From: Gorsachius magnificus
Taxonomy: Eukaryota > Chordata > Aves > Pelecaniformes > Ardeidae
Assembly: GCA_034008185.1 (NCBI GenBank)
Contig: CM067083.1
Span: 116,644,837-116,708,836, forward strand
Length of the DNA: 64,000 bases
Direction: 5' to 3'
Shown here: one piece after another, positions 1 to 11,400 of the stretch
How positions within the stretch are numbered: the stretch's first letter is position 1
How the letters are laid out: every line of letters begins with the position of its first letter
Position numbers and translations under genes: made by a program
The notes under the pieces: model-generated
Database searches by the model: none
The model's input: only the letters and a program-made list of their open reading frames with translations
What the model was told of the DNA's origin: nothing

Positions 1-851
1 GATACAGGAAACTAGCTCAGATTGTTAAGGGCAGATCTGCAGCAAGGTATGTTTACGTGGAGGGTGCTCCTCCCACTGCATCCCTGTTCTGGTATTTTCC
101 TACTACTACCCTATCACTATACCATCCTGACACCAAATGAAGTTGCATCAACTCTCCTAGCAGGTCTGGAACAGTTGCCAGCAATATTAGGACATTTTTT
201 CCTCCATTCTCCTCCTAAATGACCCATAAGATGCTATTTATGCATGATTGTTCCATAAATATCCTTTCTGACCAATGCATCTAGGTTCCCTTTTCATGAA
301 AGCATGAGTATGAGGGGGCAAGCGAATACCTTACACTCACATTTTGTCTCAACACACAGATGGGATGCAGCCAAGGCCTACATTAAGACTTGGCAGATAG
401 AAGACCCCTTGCATCACATTGGTCCCTCAGTCATTCAAACATTACAAACAATGTAATCATATACAAAAGGACTTATGATTATTTACTAATTTTATGAGGA
501 AGCAGAAAGTTTACTGGAGAGTGAATTGCACTGTATCTCCAAGAAGAGGCTTCTCAAACGCAACTGTGTAATATACTAGATATCCCTTGAAACTAACATG
601 CAGAGTGATTTTTTTACCTAAATCTAAACAAAAATTTGGATGGGAAAAAGCAATCAAATTTCATGTTTTATCCTCTACTTTCTGATATAGATAATTATCT
701 ATGTGCAATTACAATTATAAATTTACAGATTTAGTCACAAAGATGTGATATCTTGGTCTAACATCTCAGTATTATGCTTGTTTAACTTAATGTCAATAAT
801 AATCAGTTTTCTTGTCTTCAGAATATGTGCTGCTATCATCAGCTCATCTTA
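1..851. other. Unique AT-rich DNA, no gene seen
   Basis: I see only short chance reading frames here. No repeat family, RNA gene or exon could be recognised. Confidence 0.6.
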
Positions 852-1037
852 AGGGGGTACTGGAACAGTGTGCCCAGGGAAGCAGTCATGGCACCAAACC
901 TGTCAGGTTTCAGGGAGCATCTGGATGATGCTCTTAGTCATATGGTTTAGTTTCAGGTAGTCCTGCAAGGAGCAGGCAGTTGGACTTTATAATCTTTACG
1001 GGTCCCTTCCAATTTGAGATATTCTATGACTCTATGG
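852..1037 (+). mobile_element. CR1 LINE 3' end fragment
   Basis: This is a 5'-truncated CR1 retrotransposon tail of about 186 bp. It carries the end of the ORF2 C-terminal coding region (the stretch reading like 'ggaacagtgtgcccaggga') and the short 3' UTR, with 'gttggacttt' and 'gggtcccttccaa' near the end. It finishes with attctatgactctatgg, a CR1-type 3' repeat, which fixes the plus orientation. It is a dead fragment with no coding capacity. Orientation and family are secure; the subfamily is not resolved. Confidence 0.88.
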
Positions 1038-1135
1038 TTTCTCTTAGTCAACAGACATCCCAGGAAACTACTTTTATTGCATCTGCTATTCTGAAAATGT
1101 TACAATATTTTTGAATAATTAATGATGTTGATAAA

Positions 1136-1188
1136 TACTACTACTACTACTCCCCCTCTTCCTGCTGCTGCTGCTGCTTCTACTACTA
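1136..1188. repeat. Compound (TAC)n / (CTG)n microsatellite
   Basis: Tandem 'cta' units are followed by a short C/T-rich interruption, five 'ctg' units and then more 'tac' units. This is a compound trinucleotide repeat in noncoding DNA and probably length-polymorphic. Confidence 0.9.
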
Positions 1189-1334
1189 GACTTAAGAATA
1201 AGAAAGAACATAATCTGGACAACTGTACACCCATTCATTTGACTGCCACATTATCCAGGAGTCAGAAGATACTTTAAGAGGATGAATAATTAAATATATG
1301 GAAGTAAATGGGAAATAGGGTAAAATTTGACATG

Positions 1335-1690
1335 GATTGACCAAAGACAGATCACATTAACCTCAGCAGATATTTCTTTTTGATGAGTTAATTGATTTTC
1401 TAGATAAAGGAAAGGCAAAAGGTTTAATCTAACTGGACTTCAGTAAATCATTTGACGTGTTGCCATATGGGAAATCATTCGTTAAACTGCAGAAGATGTA
1501 GATTAGTATAAGAATTAGATGCAAACAAATGGAACAACATAAGGGGGTAGTGAAAAAGTATTACTGACTTTAACAGGTTAGGGATAACTTAAAAGTTGAG
1601 TCAAGTATCATTCTTCAGGTTTTTCCAGAACTGATGCTTAAGAAATTAATTATAATATCTTCATTACTGATCTTGGCACAAGTCTGTTGC
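1335..1690 (+). mobile_element. Old decayed CR1/L3-like LINE ORF2 piece
   Basis: The plus strand reads as a broken reverse transcriptase segment. Around 1404-1420 it encodes D-K-G-K-A-K, and at 1433-1456 it reads L-D-F-S-K-S-F-D, matching the conserved reverse transcriptase motif holding the first catalytic aspartate in CR1 elements (usually L/M-D-F-S-K-A-F-D). After an in-frame stop and shifts, 1659-1685 reads F-I-T-D-L-G-T, matching the region just before the catalytic D-D motif. No 3' tail is seen. Divergence is much higher than in the CR1 copies at 6938 and 33640, so this is an older insertion, perhaps of the reptile-wide CR1 type. Edges are approximate. Confidence 0.6.
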
Positions 1691-2304
1691 TAATGCAAAA
1701 TAAAAAATTTATTGTAATTTGTAGAAGAATTTATTCCATAAGGTGGGCACACATACATTACAAAACACAGAGGAAGTAAAACACATTGGAGTTCTGGTCA
1801 ATCAGAGAAAAAGTATGAGGTAATGAAATAGTGTCATACAATATAACAGGACAGGTATATCCAGGAAAGAAGAGAAAACATTGATGTCATTGTTTGAGGC
1901 ACAATGGAGTGTTCATCTAGGACACTATTCAGATGTTTAGTCACTTGTCTTGAAGAAAGAGGCAGTGAAAACAGAGAAGGAGAAGAAAAGAGTTACTGAC
2001 TACACCAAAGGTATCTATGCTCCAGGTGATGTAACAGTCTTTACACACAAGGAGCTTTGTGAAAAGAAAAAACAGTGGATATGTGTAAAATAATGTAAGA
2101 GTTTGATCACATTATGAAAGTGATGTTATGTTATGATACCTGTGACACCAAGGAACTGTACCACATGAGCCAAAAAACCTTCAGTCCAATGTTCTTGGAT
2201 CCAAACCCAGAATAAATTCCTTCTCCTCCTACTGGTGTAATAAGGTCTTTAAATAACAGAAAGCAAAGTATTTTAACCATGCACACTCACACACACAAAT
2301 GGAT
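1691..2304. other. Unique DNA, no gene seen
   Basis: AT-rich sequence without a recognisable element. A short GT-rich stretch (on the minus strand) at about 2277-2297 lies downstream of the candidate polyadenylation signal described next. Confidence 0.5.
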
Positions 2305-2616
2305 TTTCTGTTATACAAATGTAACTTTATTTCAAATTCACAAAAGAGAACATGAATGTCATTGCTATCAGTAATACCTATTCAGTGCTTGTAATGTATA
2401 TTCTAATAGCCTGAGGGGTCCCAGTCACATACTATGGTCTTGTTCTTTCCTGCACAATAGAGAAAAAGAAGGTTTGTTTCCTTACAATCATCTTTATTGC
2501 AGATGTAGCCTGGTGCAATGGTTCTTATGCAGTCATTTTTATAAAAAGGAAAAGCTGTACATTTCCATCTCCAAGAAAGGCCAAAAGGGCACTTGGGAAC
2601 AGTCAGCACTTTAGTC
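2305..2616 (-). CDS. Candidate cysteine-rich terminal exon (unknown protein)
   Basis: On the minus strand, 'attttccttag' ends at 2617 like a 3' splice site. An open frame of about 70 codons then runs from 2616 to a TAG at 2405-2403. The frame has no ATG, so it could only be the last exon of a spliced gene. The peptide has seven cysteines spaced roughly 9, 9, 9, 4, 9 and 8 residues apart, a K-D-D-C stretch and a C-D-W-D-P near the end, suggesting a small disulfide-rich secreted or extracellular domain. The spacing loosely recalls LDL-receptor class A or other small Cys-rich modules, but I do not recognise the family. A minus-strand AATAAA at 2331-2326 follows the stop by about 70 bases, with a GT-rich element 30-50 bases further on. 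No partner exon was found. It could be chance or a relic of a lost gene; the 3' limit is the expected cleavage area. Confidence 0.35.
2326..2331 (-). promoter_or_regulatory. Candidate polyadenylation signal AATAAA
   Basis: The plus strand reads tttatt, giving the canonical hexamer on the minus strand. It lies about 70 bases after the stop of the Cys-rich frame. A GT-rich run at 2277-2297 (minus strand tttgtgtgtgtgagtgtgc) sits at a suitable distance for a downstream element. AATAAA is common in AT-rich DNA, so the pairing with the GT-rich element and the frame is what makes it notable. Confidence 0.4.
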
Positions 2617-2644
2617 CTAAGGAAAATCTTCTTTTAACACATTT

Positions 2645-3716
2645 CTGAGCAGATGAAGGAGACAAAGGTGACTGGGAAAGAGTCAGAATGGATTTACCAA
2701 GGATAAAAAAATACCTGACCAACCTAAGTGTCTTCTATGATAAAATAAATTACTGGCTTTGTGGATGAAGTGAAAGAAGTGAGTATTATTTGTCTTGATT
2801 TTAGCAAGCCTTTAAATACTGTCTCTTACAATATTCTTACTCAATTAGGACCTTATAGTCTGGGTGGGTGTACAACCAGATAGGTAAAAAACTAGTTGGG
2901 TGGTTGGGGACCAAGGGCTGATAGGTCTTACTGTATCTGATGGCTGGTATCAAGAATACCATGAGGTCTCTCCTGGGTCCAGTCACATTTAACATCTTTA
3001 TCAATAGCCTGGAGGAGTGGTTCCTTATCAAATATGCAGATGACACCAAGTTTGGGGAGAACAGTCAATATGCTTGAGAGCCAGGCTGCCATCAGGAGGG
3101 ACCTGGACAGGCCAGAAAAATAGCTTCAAAGAAATCTGTTGAAATTCAGCAAAAAGTGGTGTGAAGTCCAGTGTTTGGTAAAGAATAAGCCCTTGCAACC
3201 ATAGAAGCTGGAGAGCTGCTCCACAGAAAAGGCCCCATGGAGCCAGGTGGACAGGGAGCTGCACAAGCCAGCACTGCGTCCTAGCAGCAACAAGGGCCAC
3301 CAACACTGGACTGCATGCAGGGAATAAAATAAATGATCGTCCTCTTCTCGTTAGCACTTGTTAGCCCAAATCTGCATCCACTTTTGGGCCCTGTAATAAA
3401 AGAAAGACATTGATAAACTGCAGTAATTTCAGTGGAGGGCCACCAAGATGCTCAGGGGCTGGAGCACTTTCTATAATGCTGAGGCTGAGGGACCTGGACT
3501 TGTTCAGCCTCAGAAAGAGGTGGCTTCAAGGGGAGGTCAATGTTGGAACAGGCTGCCTAGGGAAGCTATGCAGTCTCTGTTCTTGGAGGATTTCAAGACA
3601 TGACTGGACAAAGCTCTGAGGAACCTGACTGGACACCACAGCTGACCCTACTTTGAGCAAAAGGTTGTACTAGAGGCACCCTGTAGTCCAACCTGAATGA
3701 TACCATGATTCTATAT
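2645..3716 (+). mobile_element. Decayed CR1 LINE, partial ORF2 and 3' end
   Basis: A 5'-truncated CR1 of about 1.07 kb. Near 2790-2835 the plus strand reads L-D-F-S-K-P, the reverse transcriptase motif with the first catalytic aspartate, and 3033-3044 encodes Y-A-D-D, the catalytic core motif. Many frameshifts and stops interrupt the frame. The C-terminal part appears at 3420-3620 (L-F-S-L-R-K-R near 3508), followed by a 3' UTR with 'gtagtccaacctgaatgat' and an end in atgattctata near 3716. The middle (about 3150-3390) is poorly conserved. The copy lies just upstream (in minus-strand terms) of the Cys-rich exon candidate. Confidence 0.8.
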
Positions 3717-6700
3717 AACCAAAAACCTCATTAATGAAGTGTTTCATACATCCACACCAAGGCAGTTATATGAGAAGAAGAACTAAATATTGCTAAAGGT
3801 CTATTACACCCACTGGCTAACTATAAGTCAAGGGGCCCAATTTCTTGTTGTCCTGCATGCTCAAAGTTCAGATACGCAAACCTCATGTAAGACACCATCA
3901 ATTAAAAACAAGTGTTTTTCACCAAGTCTAAATGGATGTAAATTACTTCCTAGCCTACAGGCAGAAATTGAATAAGGACCAATGAAATAGGTGCATGGCT
4001 TTGCTTCTAAACAACAATAGCTTTTTAAAAATAGAATCACAATAAAAAAACTTCAGAAACTACATAATAGAGTAGGAGGTTTCCCCAACCATTTTTCTAA
4101 CCAACCAGATTGATTTTGTTCCATTTTTTTCATTAAATTGATTACTTCAGACTGTGAGCTCCTTTGCCAATTTCTAGCCTGCAGAGAATTTTAATGACTG
4201 AGCCATAAACCCCTCAAAAAGTGGGTTATGTAATGGAAATGCTAAGGGACCCTTAACTAGAACAAGTGTTGTGTTCTGCTGCAATAATAATAAACAATGG
4301 TAGTAATATTAATAAAAATAACACAGTTTTATGTGAACCCATAAAAGGACATTTATATGATCACTATACAAATATTTAAAATTCAGAAATACTGCATTTT
4401 TCACAGTTATGGTGATGCTACAGACTTTATAGACTCTCCGAAAACCTTTGGATCTCAATGTGTTGCGTGCTTTCAACTCTTAAGATGGGTTAAGGATATG
4501 CATCGGCAGGCCTCTGGTCCTGAGACTACTGATTAGTTAAAAAAACTTTTTTCTACTAAAACTTTTTTAACATTTCCACTATGTATATTTTTAATATACA
4601 TCTCTTAATGAGGAACTAAAAGGTTCAAAGTTCAGGAAGTTCTGAAAAATCCCCAAGTACAAATCAATAGTAGCAACCTATTTAATAAATTATGAATCTA
4701 AAAAATAATCAGTTAATATTCATTATCAGAAAGGCAATTTCTTATAAAGTAGTTTCTGTGTGTCCCCAGGCCATAAAACTTACTCCCTGGCTTCCCACTG
4801 TCTGGAAGTTTCAATTAGAATTTCTGTTGAAATGTACATTAACACCTTCTTATATATATATTTTGGTAATGTCTGTTTAACTCGGGCTGTCACAACTTGC
4901 AATGGATATTTTTTTCTTTTCTAATAAGCCAGTTGAAAAAAAAGGGGGAAGATATTGAATGGTTCATAAATATATAATGATTCTCATTTGTTATATTCTG
5001 CAATCAGGGGCAGCAGCTTTAAACTTGCATATCAGTGCATAATTCCACAAACTTAAAAAATTGATCTGCCAATGTCTCCCCTCTAGCAATCTTTTAATTA
5101 AATGAACTTCACTCATCTTACTGCTAAACTCCTTACGTTGATTTTATACTGAGATTAGATGTATTTTTCAGTGAAGTTTTTGGTTGTTGTTTTTAAACTG
5201 TAAAGGTTGTTTAGTAAACAAGTGTTTAATAATGTATACAAGGTGACTGAACATAGATCAATGCCAATTATTTATTCACAATAAAAAACTTGGAAGTAAT
5301 GAGGTTCTTTTGTATTCTTCCCAGCCAAAGCCAAGAGTAGGCCCAGATCTTAGCCACAGTAAAAAAACCTGAGCTTTTAATTTGTAGGAAACTGTGCTGA
5401 TTTACACCAGCTAGAGGTCTGCTTTAAGAATACTTTTTTCACCATATTCTTATATAGGAATGGAATCTGTAGTGATGACAGTTCTGTTTAATTACATCAG
5501 TAAGTTAGTAGATGGTTCAACACAGTGATAACATCAGTAAGAACCTAAAATATTGAGGATCCCTTGCTGTTAGTTTGTGAAAAACAGATCAAGTACACTT
5601 AACAGCTCAAATTACAAAAGTATAGGCTGACCTACAGCTAAAAGGAGTCTATAGCTCCAGTCGGTCAGGATACAGACCCTAATAATTAATAAGTGTAACA
5701 GTTGTACAACTTTGAAATCTTTAAAAGCTGCAGGGGCATGCTCAAATGCAGGAACATTGAGTAAGAGTGGCAGAGAGGTGTGCAGATCTCCCAGACTGCT
5801 GATAGACATACATGACTGCAATTGCTCCTCAGCCCCTGGGCTTCAGGAACCAATACGCAGGACTACAAAGAGTGAAAGATGAGATGCAGACTGCCAGTGT
5901 ACACACAAGGAGCTCCGTGCACTACCTGCACCCTGGCCGCTGCCCATCCTCTCACTGCCAGGGTGTCTGCAGTAAACTCAAATCACTGGAGACCCCTAAT
6001 GGCTTCACTGTCTTACAGGGTAGGGTAGGAAGTGTAGGAAAGCTAAGAGTGCCTCAGCTTTTCCCGGTGTAAACTACAGTCTGCTGCCAAGAGGAAAACA
6101 GGAATTCCAGCTGACCTCTTGCCTCACCAGTTCCTTACTGTCCTCATTTGTTTGCTGTCATCAAACTAAGCTGTACAAAGAACCTCAGGGGTGGAGAAAG
6201 ACCATGATATTTTCCTTCTTCACTGAGATATGGAGACCCTGTGTAAGAAAATTTTCCACTGTTAAATCTGGAAGACAGCATCAGCAACTGTATTTCTCTC
6301 CCTGCTGTATATTATAATGCTGCCTAAAGTTCCAACAGAATACAAAGGATATTTATGTTTCTAAGGATCCCACATGCTTGTAAATTGAAGCAGGAAAAGC
6401 TAAATGCACCTGCCAGTGGTTTTCAAAGCCCATAGAAAATATTGCTCTATTTCCCCATTCCCTCCCCAAAAGCCATTGCTTCTAAACCATTTACAATACT
6501 GTTAAGGAATTATAACTGCAGCACCAGACATTACATGACAGCTGTTTGAACAGAAATACTAATTGCTTTCATATTTAATTAGCTATTGTTTAAATTAAAA
6601 ATACCAACAAAACAGTCACAGCAGGCTCATTTTAACAGGAGGTTTATTGGTCCAGGCACTAGCTCAAAGAGCAGCAGGCATTGGATTCACACACTAGCTC

Positions 6701-6937
6701 TCTTTAGTCCTGAGAAACTGCCAGTGCATTCCTCACTCAACAGATGCTGGTTCATCCCACTGGGCCTGGTTTTCTTCCTAACGGTCTTTTCCCTCCTGAA
6801 AAGGCAGAAACCAAGAGATGTCATCCGAGGCAGGGGGAATTATCTCACCTATCCTTAGATATTAATAATGTAGATGCCTAGAATCTCATTATGAACAGTG
6901 GGGAGTAATATCCCCGTTTATGCAGCTAAAGAGTGTT
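3717..6937. other. Unique AT-rich DNA, no gene seen
   Basis: No coding exon or known repeat was recognised over this 3.2 kb. A short segment at 5396-5420 (tgatttacaccagct core) resembles segments elsewhere in the window and may belong to an old dispersed repeat. Reading frames of 60-90 codons here show no domain or signal I can support. Confidence 0.5.
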
Positions 6938-7021
6938 AGAATCATAGAATGTTTTGGGTTGGTAGGGATCCCTAGAGGTCATCCAGTCCAACCCCCCTGC
7001 AGTGAGCAGGGACACTGCTAA

Positions 7022-8371
7022 CTAGATCAGGTTGCTCAGAGCCCCAGCCAACCTGGCCTTGAATGTTCCCAGGGATGGGGCCTCCACCACCTCTCTGGGC
7101 AACCCATTCCAGTGTTTCACCACCTTCATTGTAAAGAATTTCTTCCTTATATCCAGTCTAAACCTACCCTGCTTCAGTTTAAAACCATTACCCCTTGTCC
7201 TGTCACAGCTGGCCCTACTAAAAAGATTTTCCCCATCTTTCCTATAGGCCCCCTTTAGGTACTGAAAGGCCGTAATCAGGTCTCCCCGCAGCCTTCTCTT
7301 CTCCAGGCTGAACAAGCCCAACTCTCTCAGCCTGTCCTCATGAGAGGTGCTTCAGCTCTTGGATCATTTTTGTAGCCCTCCTCTGGACCCGCTCCAACAG
7401 GTCCATGTCCTTCTTGTGCTGAGGGCTCCAGAGCTGGATGCAGTACTCCAGGTGAGGTCTCACCAGAGCAGAGTAGAGGGGCAGAATCACCTCCCTCGAC
7501 CTGCTGGCCACACTTCTGATGCAGCCCAGGGTACGGTTGGCCTTCTGGGCTGCCAGCGCACATTGCTGGCTCATGTCCAGCTTTTCATCCACCAGCACCC
7601 CCAAGTCCCTCTCGGCAGGGCTGCTCTCCATCCTTTCTTCCCCCAGCCTGTATTGATACTGAGGGTTACCCCGACCCAGGTGCAGGACCTTGCACTTGGC
7701 CTTGTTGAACCTCATGAGGTTCACACAGGCCCACCTCTCCAGCCTGTCCAGGTCTCTCTGGATGATATCCTGTCCTTCTGGTGTGTCAACCGCACCACTC
7801 AGTTTGGTGTCATCCGCAAACTTGCTGAGGGTGCACTCGATCTCGCTGTCTAAGTCATTGATGAAAACATTAAACAGCACCAGTTCCAGTACGGACCCCT
7901 GAGGGACACCACTTGTCACTGGTCTCCATCCGGACATCGAGCCATTGACCACTACCCTCTGGATGCGGCCATCCAGCCAGTTCCTTATCCACCAAACAGT
8001 CCACCCATCAAATCCATAGCTCTCCAATTTAGAAGCATAGAATCATAGAATGTTTTGGGTTGGAAGGGACCCCTAGAGGTCATCTAGTCCAACCCCCCTG
8101 CAGTGAGCAGGGACACCACTAACTAGATCAGGTTAGAGAGAAGGACGTTGTGGGGGACCGTGTCAAAGGCTTTGCAGAAGTCCAGATAGATGACATCCAT
8201 TGGTTTTCTTTTGTCCACTGTTGTTGTCACACCATCATAGAAAGTCACTAGGTTCGTCAGGCAGGGCTTGCCCTTGGTGAAGCCATGCTGGCTATCTCGA
8301 ATTATCTCCCTGGCCTCCATGTGCCTTAGCATAGCTTCTAGGAGGATCTGTTCCATAATCTTCCCAGGCAC
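7022..8371 (-). pseudogene. CR1 ORF2 remnant (reverse transcriptase and C-terminal domain)
   Basis: ORF2 of CR1 encodes an endonuclease and reverse transcriptase that copy the element RNA at the target site. Only the reverse transcriptase palm onward remains, in three pieces. Piece one (8371-8123) holds [11 protein letters not shown] (about 8156-8190), with the first catalytic aspartate; its cysteine replaces the usual serine. Piece two (8027-7338) holds G-V-P-Q-G-S-V and the catalytic F-A-D-D at 7820-7809, then the thumb-like region. Piece three (7321-7022) holds G-L-F-S-L-E-K-R-R and the end of the protein. Pieces one and two are split by the nested CR1; two and three by a frameshift near 7325-7340. 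The endonuclease is missing, so this is a dead copy. Confidence 0.9.
8037..8134 (-). mobile_element. 98-bp CR1 tail nested inside another CR1
   Basis: This segment repeats the first ~97 bases of the host element's own 3' end (6938-7034) with about five differences, in the same orientation. It interrupts the host reverse transcriptase between the residues reading [10 protein letters not shown] and L-E-S-Y-G-F. It must therefore have arrived after the host copy, from a closely related CR1. The flanks 'agaag' (8031-8035) and 'agagagaag' (8135-8143) may include a short imperfect target duplication, although CR1 usually makes none or very short ones. Confidence 0.88.
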
Positions 8372-8443
8372 AGAGGTGAGGCTGACAGGTCAGTAGTTTC
8401 CAGGGTCTTCCTTTCTACCCTTTTTGAAAATTGTGTTGTACTT

Positions 8444-11400
8444 TGATGCCAGGGTGTATCGTGTCCACACTGCTCAGGGCTGCTCACCTTAGCAGAAACA
8501 GTCTGCTTCCATGCATTAGAGCACTTGGCCCTAGAACATCGTGATTATTTGTGTGATTTTTTTTCCAATTCAGAGTGACTGCAATGACACGGTGGCTGTG
8601 TCACAGGAAGTGGTGTTTTAACGTCAGGAGAATAATGGTATGTGCTCTGCACTTTGCAAGGTTATTTGGGGCTCTGGTGCCTGCCCTATGGGACCTGGGA
8701 GCTGCGTCCGCTGCAACCTCATATTGCCTACATGAATTTGTCTCTGGGGCTTACTATCCCCAGGTTGACCTTGGGTGTCATCTTGGAAGACAACAAGCTA
8801 AAGTGAAATGACATTTAACTGGTTTAGATGAAGAAGGGATCAGGTTCTGGGAGCAAAGAGGAAATCTGAGTTATTCGATGATGTAGATGAACACTTGTAA
8901 TGTAGAGACACTTACAAAACATAACCCACTCCCTCCCAAGCTCCACTACAGGTTTGGGTGTAAGAGCCTATTTTCTCTATTCGCTTTAAAGAGAGTAGGC
9001 CAGGTTAGGTCCGAATACCTATGCCACAGAAATCCAAAGTTTGGTAGGGTGAATATCAAGCATCGTGCCGTATAAAAGACTGGTCACAGAGGCTGTCACA
9101 CTCTGGCATGTTCAGTTCCCCACCCCCCCACCCCCACCCCCCGCTTTGTCTCAAATGGAAACACTACAAGCCTCACTCCAGGCAACAGGAGAGATGCACA
9201 ACTGGTGCAAACAGAGTGTCGGACCCCAGCGTACTGTGTAGCACACAACGCGCATGTCCCAGTGTCAGGTCAAACTAAGAGGGCCAGAGCTGTTTCCCTG
9301 AATGTGGAGATTCTGGATTATTATGTGCTTGAAATATCACCAGATGGCAATTGTGGCATTTTTCAACTGAATGTAGTGCCACACAGTGACTCTCATTCCC
9401 ATCTTCCTCCTAGTGGCATCTACAGAAGTTATTATTAATATATTTCAAACAGCTTTGCCAGCTGTACGACCATTCACTTTGCTGATTCTCAAAGATGCTG
9501 GCAAGTATATTGCAGGTACAACTATTTACTTAAATAAATATTTGTGTGAATTTTCATGTGAGATTCCCTTTCTGCTGATATTCATGAAAAGAAAATTGTC
9601 TCACCCAAATATACATGAAAATTTAAACCAAGGAAATTTTGTTTAAAATGTGTGCAAATATTCATGACAAATGTTTTGTGATATTCACTCAGCTCTGAAT
9701 AATTAACAATGCTTAAATTGCAACACATGTAACAAAACCTATTAGTTCTAATAAGTCAGTACAGTGGAATTAATCAGATTTTCATTTAAGCAAATGTATT
9801 ACAAACTCAATTGTTTCATAAGCTGTCAAATGCATAGAAGCACAAAAGTTTGCCTTTGTTTTAACTACCAAGTACCAAGCTGGTATGTGGTGTTCAGGGT
9901 TTGGTTCAGGTTCTGACTGGGAACCCAGCTCACACGTGGGGCCAGTGGTGCTTGGAAAGGGACTCTGTGGTGGGATCTCTCACTCCTAACAGCTGCCTGA
10001 AAAATAAGAGTGGGAATCAGTTGTCTCAAGCTTCCTGTAAAATCAGTGGAGGCTGCAGAAACACTCGCTCTTCCCCAGGACAGGCGTCTATGACAGGTGG
10101 AATGAATTGCAGTCTGGAGGTTCCTGTCACTCTCCATTAACTATAAGAGGAGCCTTAGCAGCTCATTTAGGCTAGACACCTACAAGACAGATAGAATTAG
10201 GTGATATGAATCTCTTCCATTACAGATCCCAAACAACAAACTTAGATTAGGTGAAATGAACTCACCTCTAGTTGGCATTTCCAAGAGTCTGTAAGGGAAT
10301 TGCATGTCCTGCTGAAAAAAGTTTTCATTACAAATCCCTGACTTGGTTATTATGTGCCATATTTCTTTGCCTGCAAAAATATGACAACCTCTTTGCCACG
10401 ATCATGATCTTAGTATGAAGGTCAAAATAAATAATGATGTATTTATTCAAATCTGACTTTGTGACTGAAATGTGTACATAAGTATTGGAAAGTTTTTCTT
10501 CCAAAAAACAAGTTTCTAGCTTCCATGGCTGAAAAAAAAAAGTTTGAAAATATATCCCAAGTGCCTCTCAATACTCAAAGTGAAGGAAGAAAAAAAAAAA
10601 AGGGAACTTGAAAGGTATTATAATTTTTCCTATTCTCATGATCTTTAAGACACCCTCATGACTTTTGGGGACCTGACCCATGATGGTTGGAATTATTAAG
10701 ATAAAAATACACTTCCCTTCCTCTCTGGGGTTTGTGAGGATGCATGTGTTTTCCTGAGGCAAAATATATGTGCATTATATTATTCATTTGAAAAGTATAA
10801 TAGGCAGAATCACGGAAATGCTCTGGCACTGATGCATGACTTCATGCTGAATGCATACACTGTAAATCTTCACACAATCCATGAACAGAGTACATAAAGG
10901 AAAGCAAATGTGAAACGATTTTCTCTATACTGCATTATCATTATCATCTGAACATTTAATTTGGGGACGCAAACATTAATACAAAGTGAGCTCTTCTCTA
11001 TTCAGCGCACAAACACAATGTCAGTTGAAATATACATTAGTTGGCAAGGGAACAAATACTTGATGCTGGAGAAAACCAATGTAGAAACAAACTCCTTGCT
11101 AGGCGTTGAGGAGAAGTCTGTCCCTCTGAGTCATACGTTATAGTCAGCAAGCTACAGGATGATACGCCAATTTCCAGCTACTGCTTTGTGAAAGGCTCTG
11201 ACAGAATCTAGTTAGATTTCAGTTCACACTGGAAAATTGTGTGCTATAGGTGTGATCCTGGCAACGTCAGCCCAATCGTGCCTGCTTTACCTAGGCGTGC
11301 CACACATCGAGCATCTGGTATAATTAGCAGCCTCTGTCTTGGCATACCAGAAGCATATGCAGCCACATTGTGCTTGCCTTCTCAGTAGTCAAAGTGCAGA

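Larger units (their letters stand above)
6938..8443 (-). mobile_element. CR1 LINE, 5'-truncated, with nested CR1
   Basis: A minus-strand CR1 of about 1.4 kb without its insert. The 3' tail is at the left (plus strand agaatcatagaatgttttg at 6938), followed rightwards by the short 3' UTR, the C-terminal domain of ORF2 and the reverse transcriptase. The body stops abruptly near 8443 inside ORF2, as expected from 5' truncation during target-primed reverse transcription. A second CR1 tail interrupts it at 8037-8134. Long surviving frames and a clean tail suggest it is younger than the copies at 1335, 2645 and 44180. Confidence 0.93.

Noticed and set aside
3028..3357. 109-codon minus-strand frame
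   Set aside because: It is the antisense of the decayed CR1 at 2645-3716.
2645..3716. Idea that the plus-strand frames here form a host gene
   Set aside because: Y-A-D-D and L-D-F-S-K motifs plus the CR1-type 3' tail show it is a retrotransposon copy.
7347..7853. 168-codon plus-strand frame
   Set aside because: It is the antisense of the CR1 reverse transcriptase region on the minus strand.
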